A stretch of 64,000 nt of DNA from Ectocarpus siliculosus (GCA_000310025.1 FN648396.1:1-64000); one strand, 5' to 3'; positions 21,387-33,424 are shown, numbered from the stretch's first letter. Made by a program: numbers and translations. The notes: generated by a model from the sequence alone, not told the origin.

Positions 21387-23967
21387 GACCCAAAGCGCGG
21401 GGGGGGGTCTTTCTAGCGAGCAGGGCTAGACTCACCCTCAAGGGACCGATACCTTCTTGCTACGGCGCTCCCGCCGCGAGGCGTGCGTAGTGGTGGAGTT
21501 GGCAAACACGTGTTGCCCCCTATAGGAAATTGAAAAAAAGTACGGACAAAAAATCACGCCGCAGGTTTCAGCGGGGTCAATTTTGTTTCATCCCCTCCCC
21601 AGATTGGACAAGGCTGAGCCCAGTTCTTTCACCACCTCGTGCTCCTCACAGAGACCTCGTCCTGCAACCAAAGTACACGGGCACCTCAAGCAGGTCATAC
21701 CCTCCACCGGAAAGCTGTTTTCACCCTTTGATTTTGCTTTGGACGCGAGAAATGCCTCACGATCACATCTGAGTTGAACCAGCTTTCTGCTGCTGCGCGC
21801 AACCTTTTCAGCTCTTGGGAGCCAACTTTCACCGAGGTTTGCTGAAACACTACGGTCCCCCGATTCGGCCGATACTTTGCCTATCGTAGAGATAAAATAC
21901 CATAGAACTAATCCATGATGTGCATGATTAGGGATCTCCACTACAGCGTCCGCGGTTGGCGTGCGAAAGTCGGCCCAAATTCAAGTCTTAACTCCAGTAG
22001 TCAGCAGAAGTGGCTTCCAGAACGATCATGTGTCTACCTCCGAAAACATATAGAAATCCAAGCCATGGAAGCACGCACCTGACTTTCAACGCCGTTTGCT
22101 GAAGACCTAACCCCAACCAAACCTGACAGAAATTGGGGGGTGTGCGTCTCTATGTGTGGGCAAGGCATATCGGATGTGCACGATTAGGGATCAGCACTAC
22201 AGCGAGAGGTATAGCAGAATAACTCAAAACTCTATGCGGAGGGACCGCCAGGGGGTGTGATTCCAGGATTTGTACTGTCCGCATAAAAAAACAAATATTT
22301 GGTCATTTTTCCATAGGGGGCAACCCGGGTGAATGTGTTGGGTCGGCACTGGTGCGTCAGGTACAAAGGTGCAGATGCGCGGGCCTCGAGGCCGGCGGTG
22401 CAGGCAGCAATGCCCATCTCATCTTTGTGCGCGGAGACAGACGCCATCAGAAAGGTGGACGGGCACTATGTACACGGCCCTATGTTTGCTAGAGGGAGCT
22501 GTACTGTCTCAGTAACCTGGTTTTGCCATCAAATGAGGAGGGGACAGGTGGTGACGAGCTGACTGGGCCGGGTGACCCTTCGGCGGGAGAATTTTCAGAC
22601 CAAGAACCCTAAGTGCAACGAGGGAGAAAGCGAGGAACTGACTGGGAAGGACAGCAACGAGAGCGTGTACGAAGCGGAGCGGGTCGAGTTTGGTCGTGCT
22701 AGGACTGGCCACAGCGACACCGGAGAAGCGGCACCGGAGCAGCGGCACCGGAGCAGCAGCGGAACCGGAGCATGCGGACGGCATCGAACATCGAACCGTG
22801 TCGCACGGACAAACATCTCTTGTGTTGCCAATTATTTTCCGTTTTTTTCCTGAATATAGGTGTTAGGTATGTGTGATGACGTCACTGGTTTTGTAGAGAG
22901 ACGCGGCAGAGATGGCGCGGATAACACGGGTGCCTTACTTGTGTACCTGCATCGTGGAAGACCCCTTCAATGTGGAACGATTCCTAGTCAGTGCCGATGT
23001 TTACACTGCTGTGTCTAACACAGATGATCTGGATAGATTCGGGCGATTGTCAATTGCAATGATGGCTTTGGTTGGTTGGTTGTTCTTCTTCATTGTATGT
23101 CCACGGGCCCATTCTGACAGCATTTCAGACAGCAGCTGCATGCCCCGAGCTTGTTGTGCACCATACACCATGGTGTTATTTTGTACAGACAGCACTTCAG
23201 ACAGCAGTACGCTGTAGTCGACAAACATTCATTTTGGTGAAGTGCGGGACAAGGGGGGTGATGCCTCCTGCTGTAGTCGAATTGTAGTGTGTGGGCGTGT
23301 AGTTCAGTTGTGAGCACGCAAACGTGCTGCAGGGATTGTAGGTGTGTACCTCCTCGGGCTTGTGTACCCTTTTAAATTTCTTGCTAATAGTGTACGTGTT
23401 CTTTAGATCTTCTGATGGCTCTAGCATTGTTGTGACCACGGGCCGAGTCTGTGCTAGATTTTGGGATTAGCAACTGACACAGGTTTAATGTGAAGAAAAA
23501 CAACAACAACAATTTTCTCAGTAAAAGATTTTTTCTCAATGATCAAGATCGCCTATTAATTGTTGTTTTGGCTTAAGAATGTACCTTGTGATGAGTCATA
23601 TTGCAGTGGTACCACGGTCGTGACGGAATTGGTGTGTGTATTACGTGAGTTGGTATTCTGGTGAGCCGACAGTATTTTCAGGAAATCTTATTGGAGTATC
23701 AAGGCCGGCCGGGTGATAATGGCTAGATCGTTGGTTTGATACTGAGACTGGAACGAACTGATACGGAGGTACGAGCCGTCTGACCTTCCGTATCAAGTCC
23801 CTTCTACAAAGACAGTCAAATGACCCGAAACGCCGGGCCGGGTGGGTGGCACTGCGCGAAATGGTTGGTTTGATACCAAGAATCACGATCAGGAAAAATT
23901 GTTGGTTTCATCGTGAGGAGATCGAAAGGAACGAACAATGAGTGAAGCGGTCTGAAACAAGGCATGT
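21387..23967. other. No confident gene
   Basis: Holds a repeated block (GATTAGGGATC then CACTACAGCG) at about 21925-21949 and 22182-22206, GAAGCGGCACCGGAGCAG-type short repeats at 22722-22770, and a CATTTCAGACAGCAG/CACTTCAGACAGCAG pair at about 23120 and 23195. Open frames of 70-117 codons lack recognisable motifs. Confidence 0.4.
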
Positions 23968-24224
23968 GTTCGTGTGAGTGCGTATGTAGTCGGATCTGTA
24001 GACGAGATGACTGTTTCAGGTGCCCTGCACATAGGTATGCGTTGGGTAGTACGACCAGAGAATGATTGTGCGGAGCCCCCACGCCAGCTGCTGTCAGCTG
24101 TCGTGCGCGTGGCACTCCCTGCTCTTTCCCCCCAACCGGGTGTGAGAGATAACAAGCATCTAAACATCAAGCACTACAGTCTCCACAAATAATACAAGGA
24201 CATACCACTTAGGGTTGACGAGTA
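23968..24224 (+). repeat. Repeat upstream of copia gag, probable LTR or LTR part
   Basis: About 257 bp starting TGTTCGTGTGAG lie 38 bp before a copia-type gag start codon. A near-identical inverted copy occupies 29440-29692, and the two stop matching at the same boundaries. Position before gag suggests a 5' LTR. The 3' edge (GGGTTGACGA) does not end in CA, so the exact boundary or nature is uncertain. Confidence 0.55.
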
Positions 24225-24233
24225 CTTAGAGTT

Positions 24234-24245
24234 TCCTTCGAAGGA
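24234..24245. promoter_or_regulatory. 12-bp palindrome before gag
   Basis: TCCTTCGAAGGA is perfectly self-complementary and lies 17 nt before the gag start. The intact copia element has TCCCTCGAGGGA 15 nt before its gag start. A leader-RNA role such as dimerisation is inference. Confidence 0.45.
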
Positions 24246-24262
24246 GCCCCTTTGCGGAGACT

Positions 24263-25636
24263 ATGCCTGGCGACGCTCCAGAGAGCGACAGCGGCGGAAC
24301 CACGATCGACACGCGCGTGGCGGAGCTGTCCACGAGGCTCGAGGAGCAAAGCAAGGTGCTGTCGGGTGTCTTGGAGAAGCTAGAGCAACTTCAGATACCG
24401 TCTGCCAAGGCGGCGGGGGCAGGAGAGGGGGAGTCAAGCGGCGCTGGCAACGCCGCAGGGCGCGGCGCGGCCGCGCTGGGCACACGGCTCGGGGTGCCAC
24501 CTGGTGGAGCCGGGGGAACAGGTCCCCCGGGCCACCCATCCGCGGGCCCCCCGCTGGGAAGCGACGCGGCGGGTTCTCATGCTCAAGGTGAGATAGATGG
24601 TGCTGGTGGAGGAGGTCATGATTGGGGCGGTTGGGGAGAGGCGGAGGGGTCTCGGACACGACTGCGTATCACCCCCCCACCCCAGTTCAAAGGAAAAAAA
24701 AGCATGTACCCTGGATGGAGGATGGATTTTCTGCGCCATGCGGGCTCAGCGGATCTGCCGGAAAATTTTGTGGGGGAAGAAGAGTTTCCAGACACCCAGA
24801 AATCCCGGAGTGAGTTGCGGTGTGAGGGTTTTACCTGGGAAATCATCGACTCGACACACCTAGCGTGGCGGCTGTTGACCTCTGCAATCATCTCTGAATC
24901 AGACAAGAACCTCATCCGACAGTGCCCGTCGCCCCGGGATGCACTGAAGACCTTAGACTCGGTGCACAAGCCTGAGACCCAAGGGGCGGTCCAGGACATG
25001 TTCCGAAAATTCAACGAGCACCAAACGCGGGTTGACCAGAACCCCAAAGAGGCGCTGAATGAGTTGGAGTACCTCCGGGGGCAAATCTATCAATGTGGGA
25101 ACGCGTACCTCCAGGACCCGATCGTGTTTACGCGATTCATCGACTCCCTGCCGTCTGAATATGAGGTATAGGAGGAGACGCTAGCGTCCACCGTAGACCT
25201 CACAAGGGACACCCTCATCCGGGTAGTGATTACCCGGTTCCACACCATCAGCAAGAAAGCGGCGCGGGAGAAAACGCCAAAGGCTGCAGAACAGGCCTTC
25301 CTAGCTAGGGACGGCAAGGGGGGGCAACGGGGCGGCCGTGGCAACGGGCGGAACAAGAGAGGAAAAGGCGGTAGCACCGGCGAGAACAACGGCAAATCGA
25401 ACGGCGGCGCCCCTGACCATCAGCGGTGCTTCAGGTGCAACCACAAGGGGCACTACAAACGGGACTGTGACACGGAGGAGTCCAAGTTCATCCCGAGGTG
25501 CGAAAAATGCTCAGGGTTCGGCCACACCAAGGAAAAGTGCCCGTCGGTTGATGAAGTGGCGACGCTGGCGATCCAACTGCCTGAAGGGTGCAACAGCCTG
25601 GAGGAAATGCTCGATGTCGAGTGCGAGGCGCTGTGA
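24263..25636 (+). pseudogene. Ty1/copia Gag, gag-only copy with in-frame stop
   Basis: The reading frame runs 458 codons with one internal TAG at 25169-25171. It has a predicted coiled coil at residues 17-45, a Gly/Ala-rich linker, a UBN2-like Gag region (about residues 150-320), a basic Gly-rich stretch, and two zinc knuckles: CFRC-x4-H-x4-C at 25427-25468 and CEKC-x4-H-x4-C at 25499-25540. Layout matches the intact element at 60.4 kb throughout. It ends just after the knuckles, where that element continues into protease; no protease, integrase or reverse transcriptase follows. This is either a truncated copy or a non-autonomous gag-only element whose stop arose later. Confidence 0.85.
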
Positions 25637-25763
25637 GAAAAGGAAATGGGGGGCGCGGGGGTGAAAGAGAGCACGGGGCTACAGTGGAGAATACTTCTGG
25701 TTGAGATTCGTGAGTGATATGGAATGTTTTTACTTGTGACGAATGATATGGAAAGTTTCTACA

Positions 25764-26240
25764 GGGGATTCGCGGTTAAGGCGTTTCCATTTCCTGATTT
25801 GGTGTTTGTAGAGTGATGGTAGCTTCGCTTACGATGATGCGACCAATGATGATTTTCGAAGGGGGATTCGCGGTTCAGGCGTTTCCATTCTTGAGTGTGG
25901 GTGTTTTGTTGAGCAATTGTTGTTCGTCTTTTTCGATGGTAAAATCCAGGCGTGTTATCGCGGGTGTTTCATACGACGATGGTAATTTGGCTCCAAAAAC
26001 CAGCCACTCTATGATGGGGATTCGCGGTACAGGCGCTTCCATTTCATGATGTCCGCGGACGATGAAAACTTTGTCTGGGGCAGAATAAAAGGGGTACGCG
26101 GGACCAGGCGTATCAAAGGAAGGGATGTAGCATAGGCGCTCCCCACAAACGATGAAAATTCACGCACAGAGGTAAACCAGTATCTAGCGTGGAGGTTGAA
26201 CAGAAGGGGTGCACAGGACCAGGTGTATCAGATCCTAAAG
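25764..26240. repeat. Degenerate interspersed motif, five copies
   Basis: A GGGATTCGCGGTTCAGGCGT-type motif, followed by TTCCATT or TATCA, occurs at about 25764, 25861, 26016, 26092 and 26206. The last two drift to GGGGTACGCGGGACCAGGCG and GGGGTGCACAGGACCAGG. The region has no coding signal. Confidence 0.6.
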
Positions 26241-28350
26241 CATTTCATTGGCCATCTCACCGGGGTCGGAGAGATCGCACCAGGGTGCGACACAACACGT
26301 GAAGAAATTCACAATCAAGTAAAATCGATCGCACCCGGTGCCATCTGTCCGACTACATACTACATATGATGACCATGATCATGTACGGGAGATTGTTTCC
26401 CTGCTCAAACGCATAGAAAAAATGTTTTCCGGTGGTGGTGTCAGCACATGCAGGTACTTTCCGGTGGTGTTGGGGCGCGTACTTTTTTGGTGCATGATCT
26501 CTGTACAACAAACTAGACGTTGTGCTTGCTGCGGTGTTGTTTCTCGCCGAATACGCCTGTTCGATTTTCTGTTCTCCGGCCGTCGCATTACTTGATTTTT
26601 TTGTTGTGCGTCTCCGCTCTTCGAACGAATGAGCACAACTTTTCTTACACATCTTCCTCTCATCTCAAACTTCCACCCGCACGTAAGCTTGCCGCACACA
26701 CTTCTCATCATCACCATACAGCCTACGAGCGTAGGAACGACCGCCGAGCGGTACGACGCAAAGCGCCCCTCCATGTAGTAGTATGTCCGGATTTATGTCT
26801 TCTTCGTCTGCGCCCCGGAAAGCTTCAACGAGATTTTGGGACAAAAGCCAACGACTACGATCTTAAGAGGGAAAATCGAAAACTCTTACCTCTCCCAGTC
26901 GACGATGATTGATTACTGTGTCGCTGCTCGAGGCTGGTGCCACTGTTGCTGTCCTACGTGATAGCCTGTCGAGTCAATCAAGCCGCTGTCAAAACGGGCA
27001 GGGCGGGAAGAAAAGTTTTGCTGGGGTTGGGCTGGCTCAGCGCGGGGGAGGAGGTGTGTGTGGAAGGTATGCATGCGTGCTTGCTTGTGTTCACACTCGC
27101 TCTACCTGCGGCACGCAATTAATTGCAACAACATGCTGGACAACTGGTTGACCGACAACGACTCGAAGTCAGCTGCTGTAGTGCAGCCGGATGGGTTAAC
27201 CAATACTACTTGCGTCGGCAGACCTCCACAAACCTGTGATATGATAACTTTGCAGCTTTTCGGTTTATTATGACTTGCGTTCATCAGGTGACGAAAAATC
27301 ATGTCATATTCGACTCTTGCACGAAAAATAGACGGGTCTCTACCTCGTATGTCGCTCACAGGTGTGGTGTGGTTAGTACTCGGGAGTATCTCTAGAAAAA
27401 TAAACTGATTCGGGGTCGGCCAAAGTCGGAATAACACTCTGTCTACCATTTCCGGTTTCCGACCCAATGCGTTCTTCTCCATATCGATCGGCGTGCGAGT
27501 TCTCTGAATACTCCTTTGGTATTAGAAGGGGGTGTAGCTTGTGCACATCTAGCTTTTTTGGGTGGCGTCTTCTTTGCACACCGAGTTCGAGTTCACACTT
27601 CGACCAAAGGAAGCACAGCAGGTCGGCATAACTCTCGGATTCCTTGGTTGGGTGAATGGAAAATGATAAGGAAGACAATACTTTTGTGTATTTTTCAACC
27701 ACTGCCGTTCAACAAGCTGAGCTCGCGGGGGTCAGCACACCGGACTATATTATTGTTGTTGTTGTTTTTCTTCACATTAAACTCGTTATAAGACGTGTCC
27801 CAATAAAACAACCATTCAATGCGAAGTATATACATCAATTACGGAGTAAATATTATATTAAAATTGTAGTGATTCGGGGTCGACTGCAGTCGGAATAATG
27901 AGTCTTGTTATATTCATTTCAATCTCCGATTTCCGAATCAATGCGTTCTCCACGCCGGAGCGCGATTTCTCGGAACATTGGCTTGGGTAAATAGATAGGT
28001 AGGTACAAGGCGTCCCTCCGGAGTGGGGTAAAGAGAGCACCGCGGCAAGGGGTGATGCAAGAGAACAGGGAAAATGTGACGAGATGTGACGATCTCTGAC
28101 GCGGGTTCAGTGTGGAGCTAGTCCGACCACTGTGTGCAGGTTGGAGCCGCTTCGCTTCTTCAGTCTGTTTCCTTCCTTGTCCTTCCTTTCTCTCTCAGCC
28201 GCTCGCTATCGCTCACTCCCAGGCAACACCAGGGAACACCAGGCAAGACACTGAGCAAGGTGGAACGTTTGCACAACAACAACAACAACAACAACAACTC
28301 GCTTCCTACTGCTAGTAACCATTGTACTTGCTACTTGCCTAAAGTCAGCC
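26241..28350. other. No gene recognised; diverged direct repeat
   Basis: 27408-27482 and 27869-27955 share GATTCGGGGTCG, AGTCGGAATAA and CAATGCGTTCT in order, 460 bp apart, and could be short terminal repeats of a degraded element. A (CAA)8-9 microsatellite lies at 28272-28298. Confidence 0.45.
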
Positions 28351-28358
28351 CACCCTGA

Positions 28359-28447
28359 GGGGACATATACGCAGAGGCTAGAACCTGAAGAGGGGGAAAT
28401 AACAATCCATCTGAGGCATCTACTCTAGCCTCTGCGTATATGTCCCC
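28359..28447. other. Perfect inverted repeat, 24-bp arms
   Basis: 28359-28382 and 28424-28447 are exact inverse copies beginning GGGGACATATACGCAGAGGC, with a 41-nt spacer. The flank AGCCCACCCTGA at about 28347 also occurs next to the gypsy LTR at 33986. A small foldback element or a hairpin RNA precursor would both fit. Confidence 0.8.
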
Positions 28448-28616
28448 TACTAAGGGTCCAAATACCATAGTCTAGATAACAAAAAGCTACCAGCAGAGAA
28501 ACGACAGCAGTAAATAAATACGTAAGCATAGCTAGATACGTTGCTTCGTATCAAAGGATTCGCGGCAGGTCGGCGCGAGCTCAGAACATTTTCAAGGGTT
28601 TTCTTGGTTTAGTTTG

Positions 28617-28970
28617 ATTGAAAGCCCGGATGGATGTACGTAGTCTATGTGTAAATGTGCATGCCGACCTCCCAACCTCTGGCGCGGCAGTCTGCACGGA
28701 GATGTGTGCACTGCTCTGCATCTCTGCTGACACCGCCACGAGTTTTTTCATCGATACTCTAAAGAGATCCTTCTGGAGGATTTTGCTGCAAAAAGAAGTA
28801 GTCTCTGGATTTTTGGGGGTTGAAAGCCCGCAGCCGATCGGATGGATATATATTTGAAAATATGTGCATTGCATGTGCCGGCGTGCCGGCCTCCTGACGT
28901 CGGGCTCGGCAGTCTGCACGAGATGTGTGCACTGCTCAGTCAGCATCTCTGCTGGCACAGCCACGACATA
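28617..28970. repeat. Diverged ~205-bp tandem duplication
   Basis: GAAAGCCCG, a GCGGCAGTCTGCACG or TCGGCAGTCTGCACG block, GATGTGTGCACTGCTC and CATCTCTGCTG recur in the same order in 28617-28745 and 28822-28965. The minus strand is open across both copies (127 codons), but I recognise no product. Confidence 0.75.
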
Positions 28971-30640
28971 TACTTTGCTTTCCTGCTGCTGGAAACTACG
29001 TACTTGGGGCTGACTGCTGTGTGTAGTTCATTCAGCAGTCGGTCTCAATCATGGCCTCATCGCCATCATCATCAGCAGAAGAAGGACGAATCGTTCGAGC
29101 GGCGTCATCAAGCCGTGTTTTTCTGTTTTTCTCCACGCACACACAACCACCCACCTTCGGAAAGGGCAACGAAGAACAAACTATGTATACATGTGGGTTT
29201 CCAGCGTGCGAACAGTATCAGGTAGTGACCGTGGCATCGTGATGCCTCAACAATCCGGTGGGGATGAGGCGAGATGAGACAGACAACAGTAGTCGAGAAC
29301 ATCTCCCCGGTATGACAGGTATGACAGACCTGAACAGAAAAAAGAAAAGAAATAAAACGAGCTGGAATAAATTGCTTCGGTTTGTACCGCCTTTACTTTC
29401 TGCATGTACGCTGGGAACGCTACTGCTGCTATGTGTGCTATTCGTCAACCCTAAGTGGTATGCCCTTGTATTCTTTGTAGAGACTGTAGTGCTTGATGTT
29501 TAGATGCTTGTTATCTCTCACACCCGGTTGGGGGGAAAGAGCAGGGAGTGCCACGCGCACGACAGCTGACAGCAGCTGGCGTGGGGGCTCCGCACAATCA
29601 TTCTCTGGTCGTACTACCCAACGCATACCTATGTGCAGGGCACCTGAAACAGTCATCTCGTCTACAGATCCGACTACATACGCACTCACACGAACACCCT
29701 CCCTGGTTCTTTACACAAAAGTAACTAACCACTTCTTCTTCTGTGGGATGCGTGTTTCCGCCACCTCAAGTCAGTTTTTTTCCGCAAAAAGAACAAATCA
29801 ATAAAACCCTAAGGGGAAACCCGGCCACCGGGTCAAAACCCCTCCCTCCCAAGGATGGTACTACTAAAAAGCAAGATAGAGACGCAAACAGGATAACTCC
29901 GACAACGTCATCGATCCGGGTAACCTTCCCGCCACGTTTCAATATCATACACGCACGTTTGCGTCATAATGCACCTGTAAACCCTGCTGTTGGTCCAACC
30001 CCCCCATCAGTCAAACCCTGGTAACTAAATTAGACTCCGCGTCTGGCATGCATACTAGACTATGTACTTTGAAGGTTTTAGCTCCGTCGACAGAAAACAA
30101 TGACGCCCGCTAATTCTTGCTTCCTGGTGAGTTAGCGGGGCTACTGTCCGCTGCCAAGGAACAAACCCATTATTTAGGTACTCTATGTATGTAGCTCTTC
30201 TAACAGTGATACATCCCTGGCAAACACCAAGCACACGCATGTACACGTACTGCTTTTTCCACTGAAGTGCGCGCTTGTACGCTCATCCTACTGTACACTG
30301 CATTTATTCACTGCATTCACAACTTTCCTTCAACAATCACACGACCACGCCCCAATCACCACCCTGTGCTTTCCAGATGGGCTAAGCAGTGTAGGCTGCT
30401 GAGCAATGCCGATGCTAACCAAGAGCTCCGGGAGGTTCGTAAGGCCATGAACATGTAGGACGTTTACCTTCCCATCCTCGCTTGGGAGAAATAACCTGGC
30501 AGAACCTGCTACACTGCTAAGCACCCAGTTTCTTCCAGCTCCAGTCTTTTGAGTGGGGACGTGCGCAACGGCTGGGTTCTGCGGTACGGGCGAGGACGTT
30601 TTTATCTCGTAGGCCCTTCGAAGTCGGTTATTGCCTGAGA
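28971..30640. other. No gene recognised outside the inverted repeat copy
   Basis: Apart from 29440-29692 this stretch has only short frames and a G+A-rich run near 29335-29360. Confidence 0.4.
29440..29692 (-). repeat. Inverted copy of the repeat at 23968-24224
   Basis: Near-identical in reverse orientation over about 250 bp, ending at CACGAACA where the first copy starts TGTTCGTG. No gag or pol follows it on the minus strand, so it is solitary. Confidence 0.85.
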
Positions 30641-30641
30641 G

Positions 30642-31530
30642 CACACGCGAGTCTTCTTCTATCTGGTAGGCTGTCGTCCGTATTTCCGTCTCGGTTGCTT
30701 AGCGTATGGATTACGCTGCAATATGAATTGCGTGTGCAGTACAATCGATGGATCTGTTTGCGCTCGGTTCCGCAGTTCTGCACACTCATTCCTTGTTTGG
30801 TCCATTCAGTATGTTTTTTTGCCTTGGCTTGGTGGTTGAAGTGTGGCTTCCGCACTGCACCAGGCGTTTCTTTTCTAACATACTTCTTCAAGTCGTCGAT
30901 GGATCGCGTGGGAGTACACGCGAGCCTTTCTGCTTTCTGGCAGGATGTCGTTCATATTTCAGTCTCGATTGCGTGTAGTGTGTGCGACGTCCCTCAAGGT
31001 CGTTGTGCGATTAGGTTGCAGTCCAAGCGACGGATCGGTTTGCGCTCGAGTCCGCCGTCCTGCACACCCATTCCTTGTTTGGTTCATTCAGTGTGCTTTT
31101 TTCCCTTGCCTTGATGGTTGACGGGTTGGTTCCACACTGCACCAGCGGAGGCGTTTCTTTTCTAGTATTCATTTTCAAGTGGATTGATCCCGTGGGAGTA
31201 CACGCGACCCTTTCTGCTTTCTGGTAGGAAGTCGTTCGAATTTCAGTCTCGATTGCTTAGCCGTGTATGTGACGCTGCATGACGGCCATTGCGTGTCTCG
31301 GGTGCAGTATAATCGACGGATCTGTTTGCACTCGGGTCAGCAGTTCTGCCAGTTGTGCACACTCATCCCTTGTTTGGTCCATTCAGTATGATATTTTGGC
31401 TTGGGTTCGTGGTTGAAGGGTTGATTCAACACTGCATCAGCGAAGGCGATATTTTCCAGTGTACATTTTCAAGTCGTCGATGGATCGCGTCGGAGTGCAC
31501 GTCTGCCGGTTCCGTCTCGATTGCGTACAA
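30642..31530. repeat. ~280-300 bp tandem repeat, three copies plus remnant
   Basis: Copies begin near 30642, 30919 and 31199 with ACACGCGA...TTTCT...TCTGGYAGG, and a remnant lies at 31497. Each includes GATCTGTTTG- or GATCGGTTTG-like sequence, CATTCCTTGTTTGGTYCATT and CACTGCAYCAG. Local frames of 60-140 codons are by-products of the repeat. Confidence 0.88.
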
Positions 31531-32138
31531 TATTTTGTCTTAAATCCCGGATGGTTGTAGAGCAGTACAACGGCTTCAACCACTTCACACCCCACTCGTT
31601 CGTACGCATTAAGGGGTCAGTGCCTGGCCAGTTGCAACACAACAGGACATGTACTCGGCAAAGTGGGAGGGGGGCAGGAATGGACCTTCGTATTCGTTGT
31701 CAGCGGTGTTTGTTGCCCTACTTTTTTATTTCGGTGATGGTTGCTATTATCGCGTCGAGCGTACCCTTTGATCTGCATGGTCGTTGGCGGACGTACGAAC
31801 GTTGGATAGGAGGGTGTGTTGACATCATGAATCGCCGGAAATGCAGGCCACGGGCTGCCCCCGGCGTAAACCCTATGAAGGTGAACCGTTACTTTTGTTT
31901 GTTGTGTTCGAAGGATATTCTCTGGTTGAACGTGTGTACCATTTGCAGGATGACACCCAAACGTGCCTGTCTGCATGTCGTCTCGCCTATGCTACACCTT
32001 CAACCCGTAGAACGTCTGGACCAAACGGTCGGTGGCCATTCCGTTAGCAACGTTCATGTCGTGAATAACCGATTGGTCTCCTCCAAAATAAAGCTTGTTT
32101 GGTTGTTGTGTGCATGCGGTAGCGCCGTACTCTGTTGA
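31521..32138 (+). CDS. Open frame of 205 codons, Cys-rich, unrecognised
   Basis: The frame begins inside the last tandem-repeat remnant. It has one hydrophobic stretch (about residues 66-82) and a CLLC...CTIC spacing near residues 135-150 that could bind zinc, but no family is recognisable. Treat as weak. Confidence 0.2.
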   Translation: MRTIFCLKSRMVVEQYNGFNHFTPHSFVRIKGSVPGQLQHNRTCTRQSGRGAGMDLRIRCQRCLLPYFFISVMVAIIASSVPFDLHGRWRTYERWIGGCVDIMNRRKCRPRAAPGVNPMKVNRYFCLLCSKDILWLNVCTICRMTPKRACLHVVSPMLHLQPVERLDQTVGGHSVSNVHVVNNRLVSSKIKLVWLLCACGSAVLC

Positions 32139-32975
32139 CCTGGCATGCAGGTGACTTAAAGTGTGCGGGGATGGCGGATCAATAGGCGTACTCGTCGTCG
32201 TAGTGGTGCAGGCCGCCTGTGGCGGGGCTGCGGTGACGCCAACAACCAAACCCTTGATACATCAAACTAAGGGGGGTGGTAACGAAGTCGTTAAGATGTG
32301 TGTGTCATTGGCGAATATTATCGCAACCTTGGGGGAGATTTCGTGGCCGGCAGTCGGGGATAACCCGTACTGCTGTATTTTTGTTCGTTACTATCGACCA
32401 GGCACCGTGGTTTGAGTTTCATATTGAAACACTGTGGCCTAATTCGCTAAGTCAAAAAACACGATATGGAATCATTTTCGCCCAAACACCGATGGCCACG
32501 ATCTTGTAGCGGTTACCAGAAGTGCAGCAGCACCGCAGTAGCCCTGCGTTGGGCAAGTCAGTTCTGTGCAACGATTTTAGAGCGCTTCGATAGTTGGGTT
32601 TTCAAACCGGTTGTAGCGACAGAATATCCCCTCCTTCAACGTTGACTACAAACACTTCTTGCTGGGCTCCGCCCACGGTTAGCGCGTTCCTGGCCGGCAG
32701 CAGGACCTACGTCCCCCGCGGTTGACTGTTTAAAATTTTCATTTGTAGAAATGGGTAGTGTCGAGGTACCCTGTACCCAAGGGTCGTCTGCAGGCGGTTA
32801 AGCCTTTGTGCAGTTCCAGATAGAAGTCTGTGTGATGTTCAGACCGAAGTCTGTGCAGACCGAAGTCTGCTGAGGCAGTGACCGAAGTCGACGATGTTGC
32901 TAAATGCCGCTTCTGGGACTTGTACTTTCTTTCTTCTTCTTCTTCAGTTTACTTGTAGAGGAGAGATGCTGAGGG
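32139..32975. other. No gene recognised
   Basis: Contains an imperfect repeat of CAGACCGAAGTCTG at about 32818-32895 (itself palindromic) and a short TTC run near 32930. Confidence 0.4.
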
Positions 32976-32979
32976 ATAG

Positions 32980-33219
32980 TTGGGAAGTGAGCACGGTGGG
33001 GCTCGCACGCCTCGTGATATTTCGCTACAGTACCATTACAATCATCTCATAAACCATCAATTCATTCATGACACCGTGTTACGTTCTACTGTACAAGACG
33101 TCATTTATCACACCGCATCTACGTATCATGAAGGTTCCGTCGTTGACAATCTTGTCCACGGCCACGTAGAGATGGGAAAGTTGCTTGTTATTGCTGAGAG
33201 ACGATCAGCAAGGGCCTGA
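32980..33219 (+). pseudogene. Possible LTR-retrotransposon RNase H tail fragment
   Basis: A 79-codon frame containing ISLQYHY, then FIHD-x3-RSTVQDVIYHTAS, then EGSVVDNL. The order resembles the C-terminal part of copia-type RNase H (KHIxIxYHFIRD ... ADxLTK), but the catalytic residues would lie upstream and are not seen. It ends at the start of a diverged LTR-like sequence, as a copia 3' end would. Confidence 0.3.
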
Positions 33220-33376
33220 GATGAAGTCGGGATCCAACTTCATCTTAGGGGGCACACAGAGTAGATAATTCTAAGGGGGGGTATGGGTACAAGAAGGAAT
33301 ACATACCTGCTGACCATCCCACATCCTATGAACAATAGGATGTACCCTATTCATGCTAGCAGCCACACTCCTCAAC
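33186..33376. repeat. Diverged relative of the gypsy LTR
   Basis: It starts TGTTATTGCTGAGAG and ends CACACTCCTCAACA, about 190 bp. It aligns along its length with the 185-bp gypsy LTRs (shared GGGATCC, GGGGGCAC-CAGA, CATCCCACATCCTAT, GATGTACCCTAT). This is an older copy of a related LTR. Confidence 0.6.
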
Positions 33377-33424
33377 AATCTACTGCACGAATTCTCTCAG
33401 TCTTGGTATGCATCATATACGAAT

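Noticed and set aside
23968-29692. Reading the two 250-bp repeats as the paired LTRs of one 5.7-kb element
   Set aside because: They are inverted relative to each other, and nothing between 25636 and 29440 looks like pol. LTRs of one element must be direct repeats.
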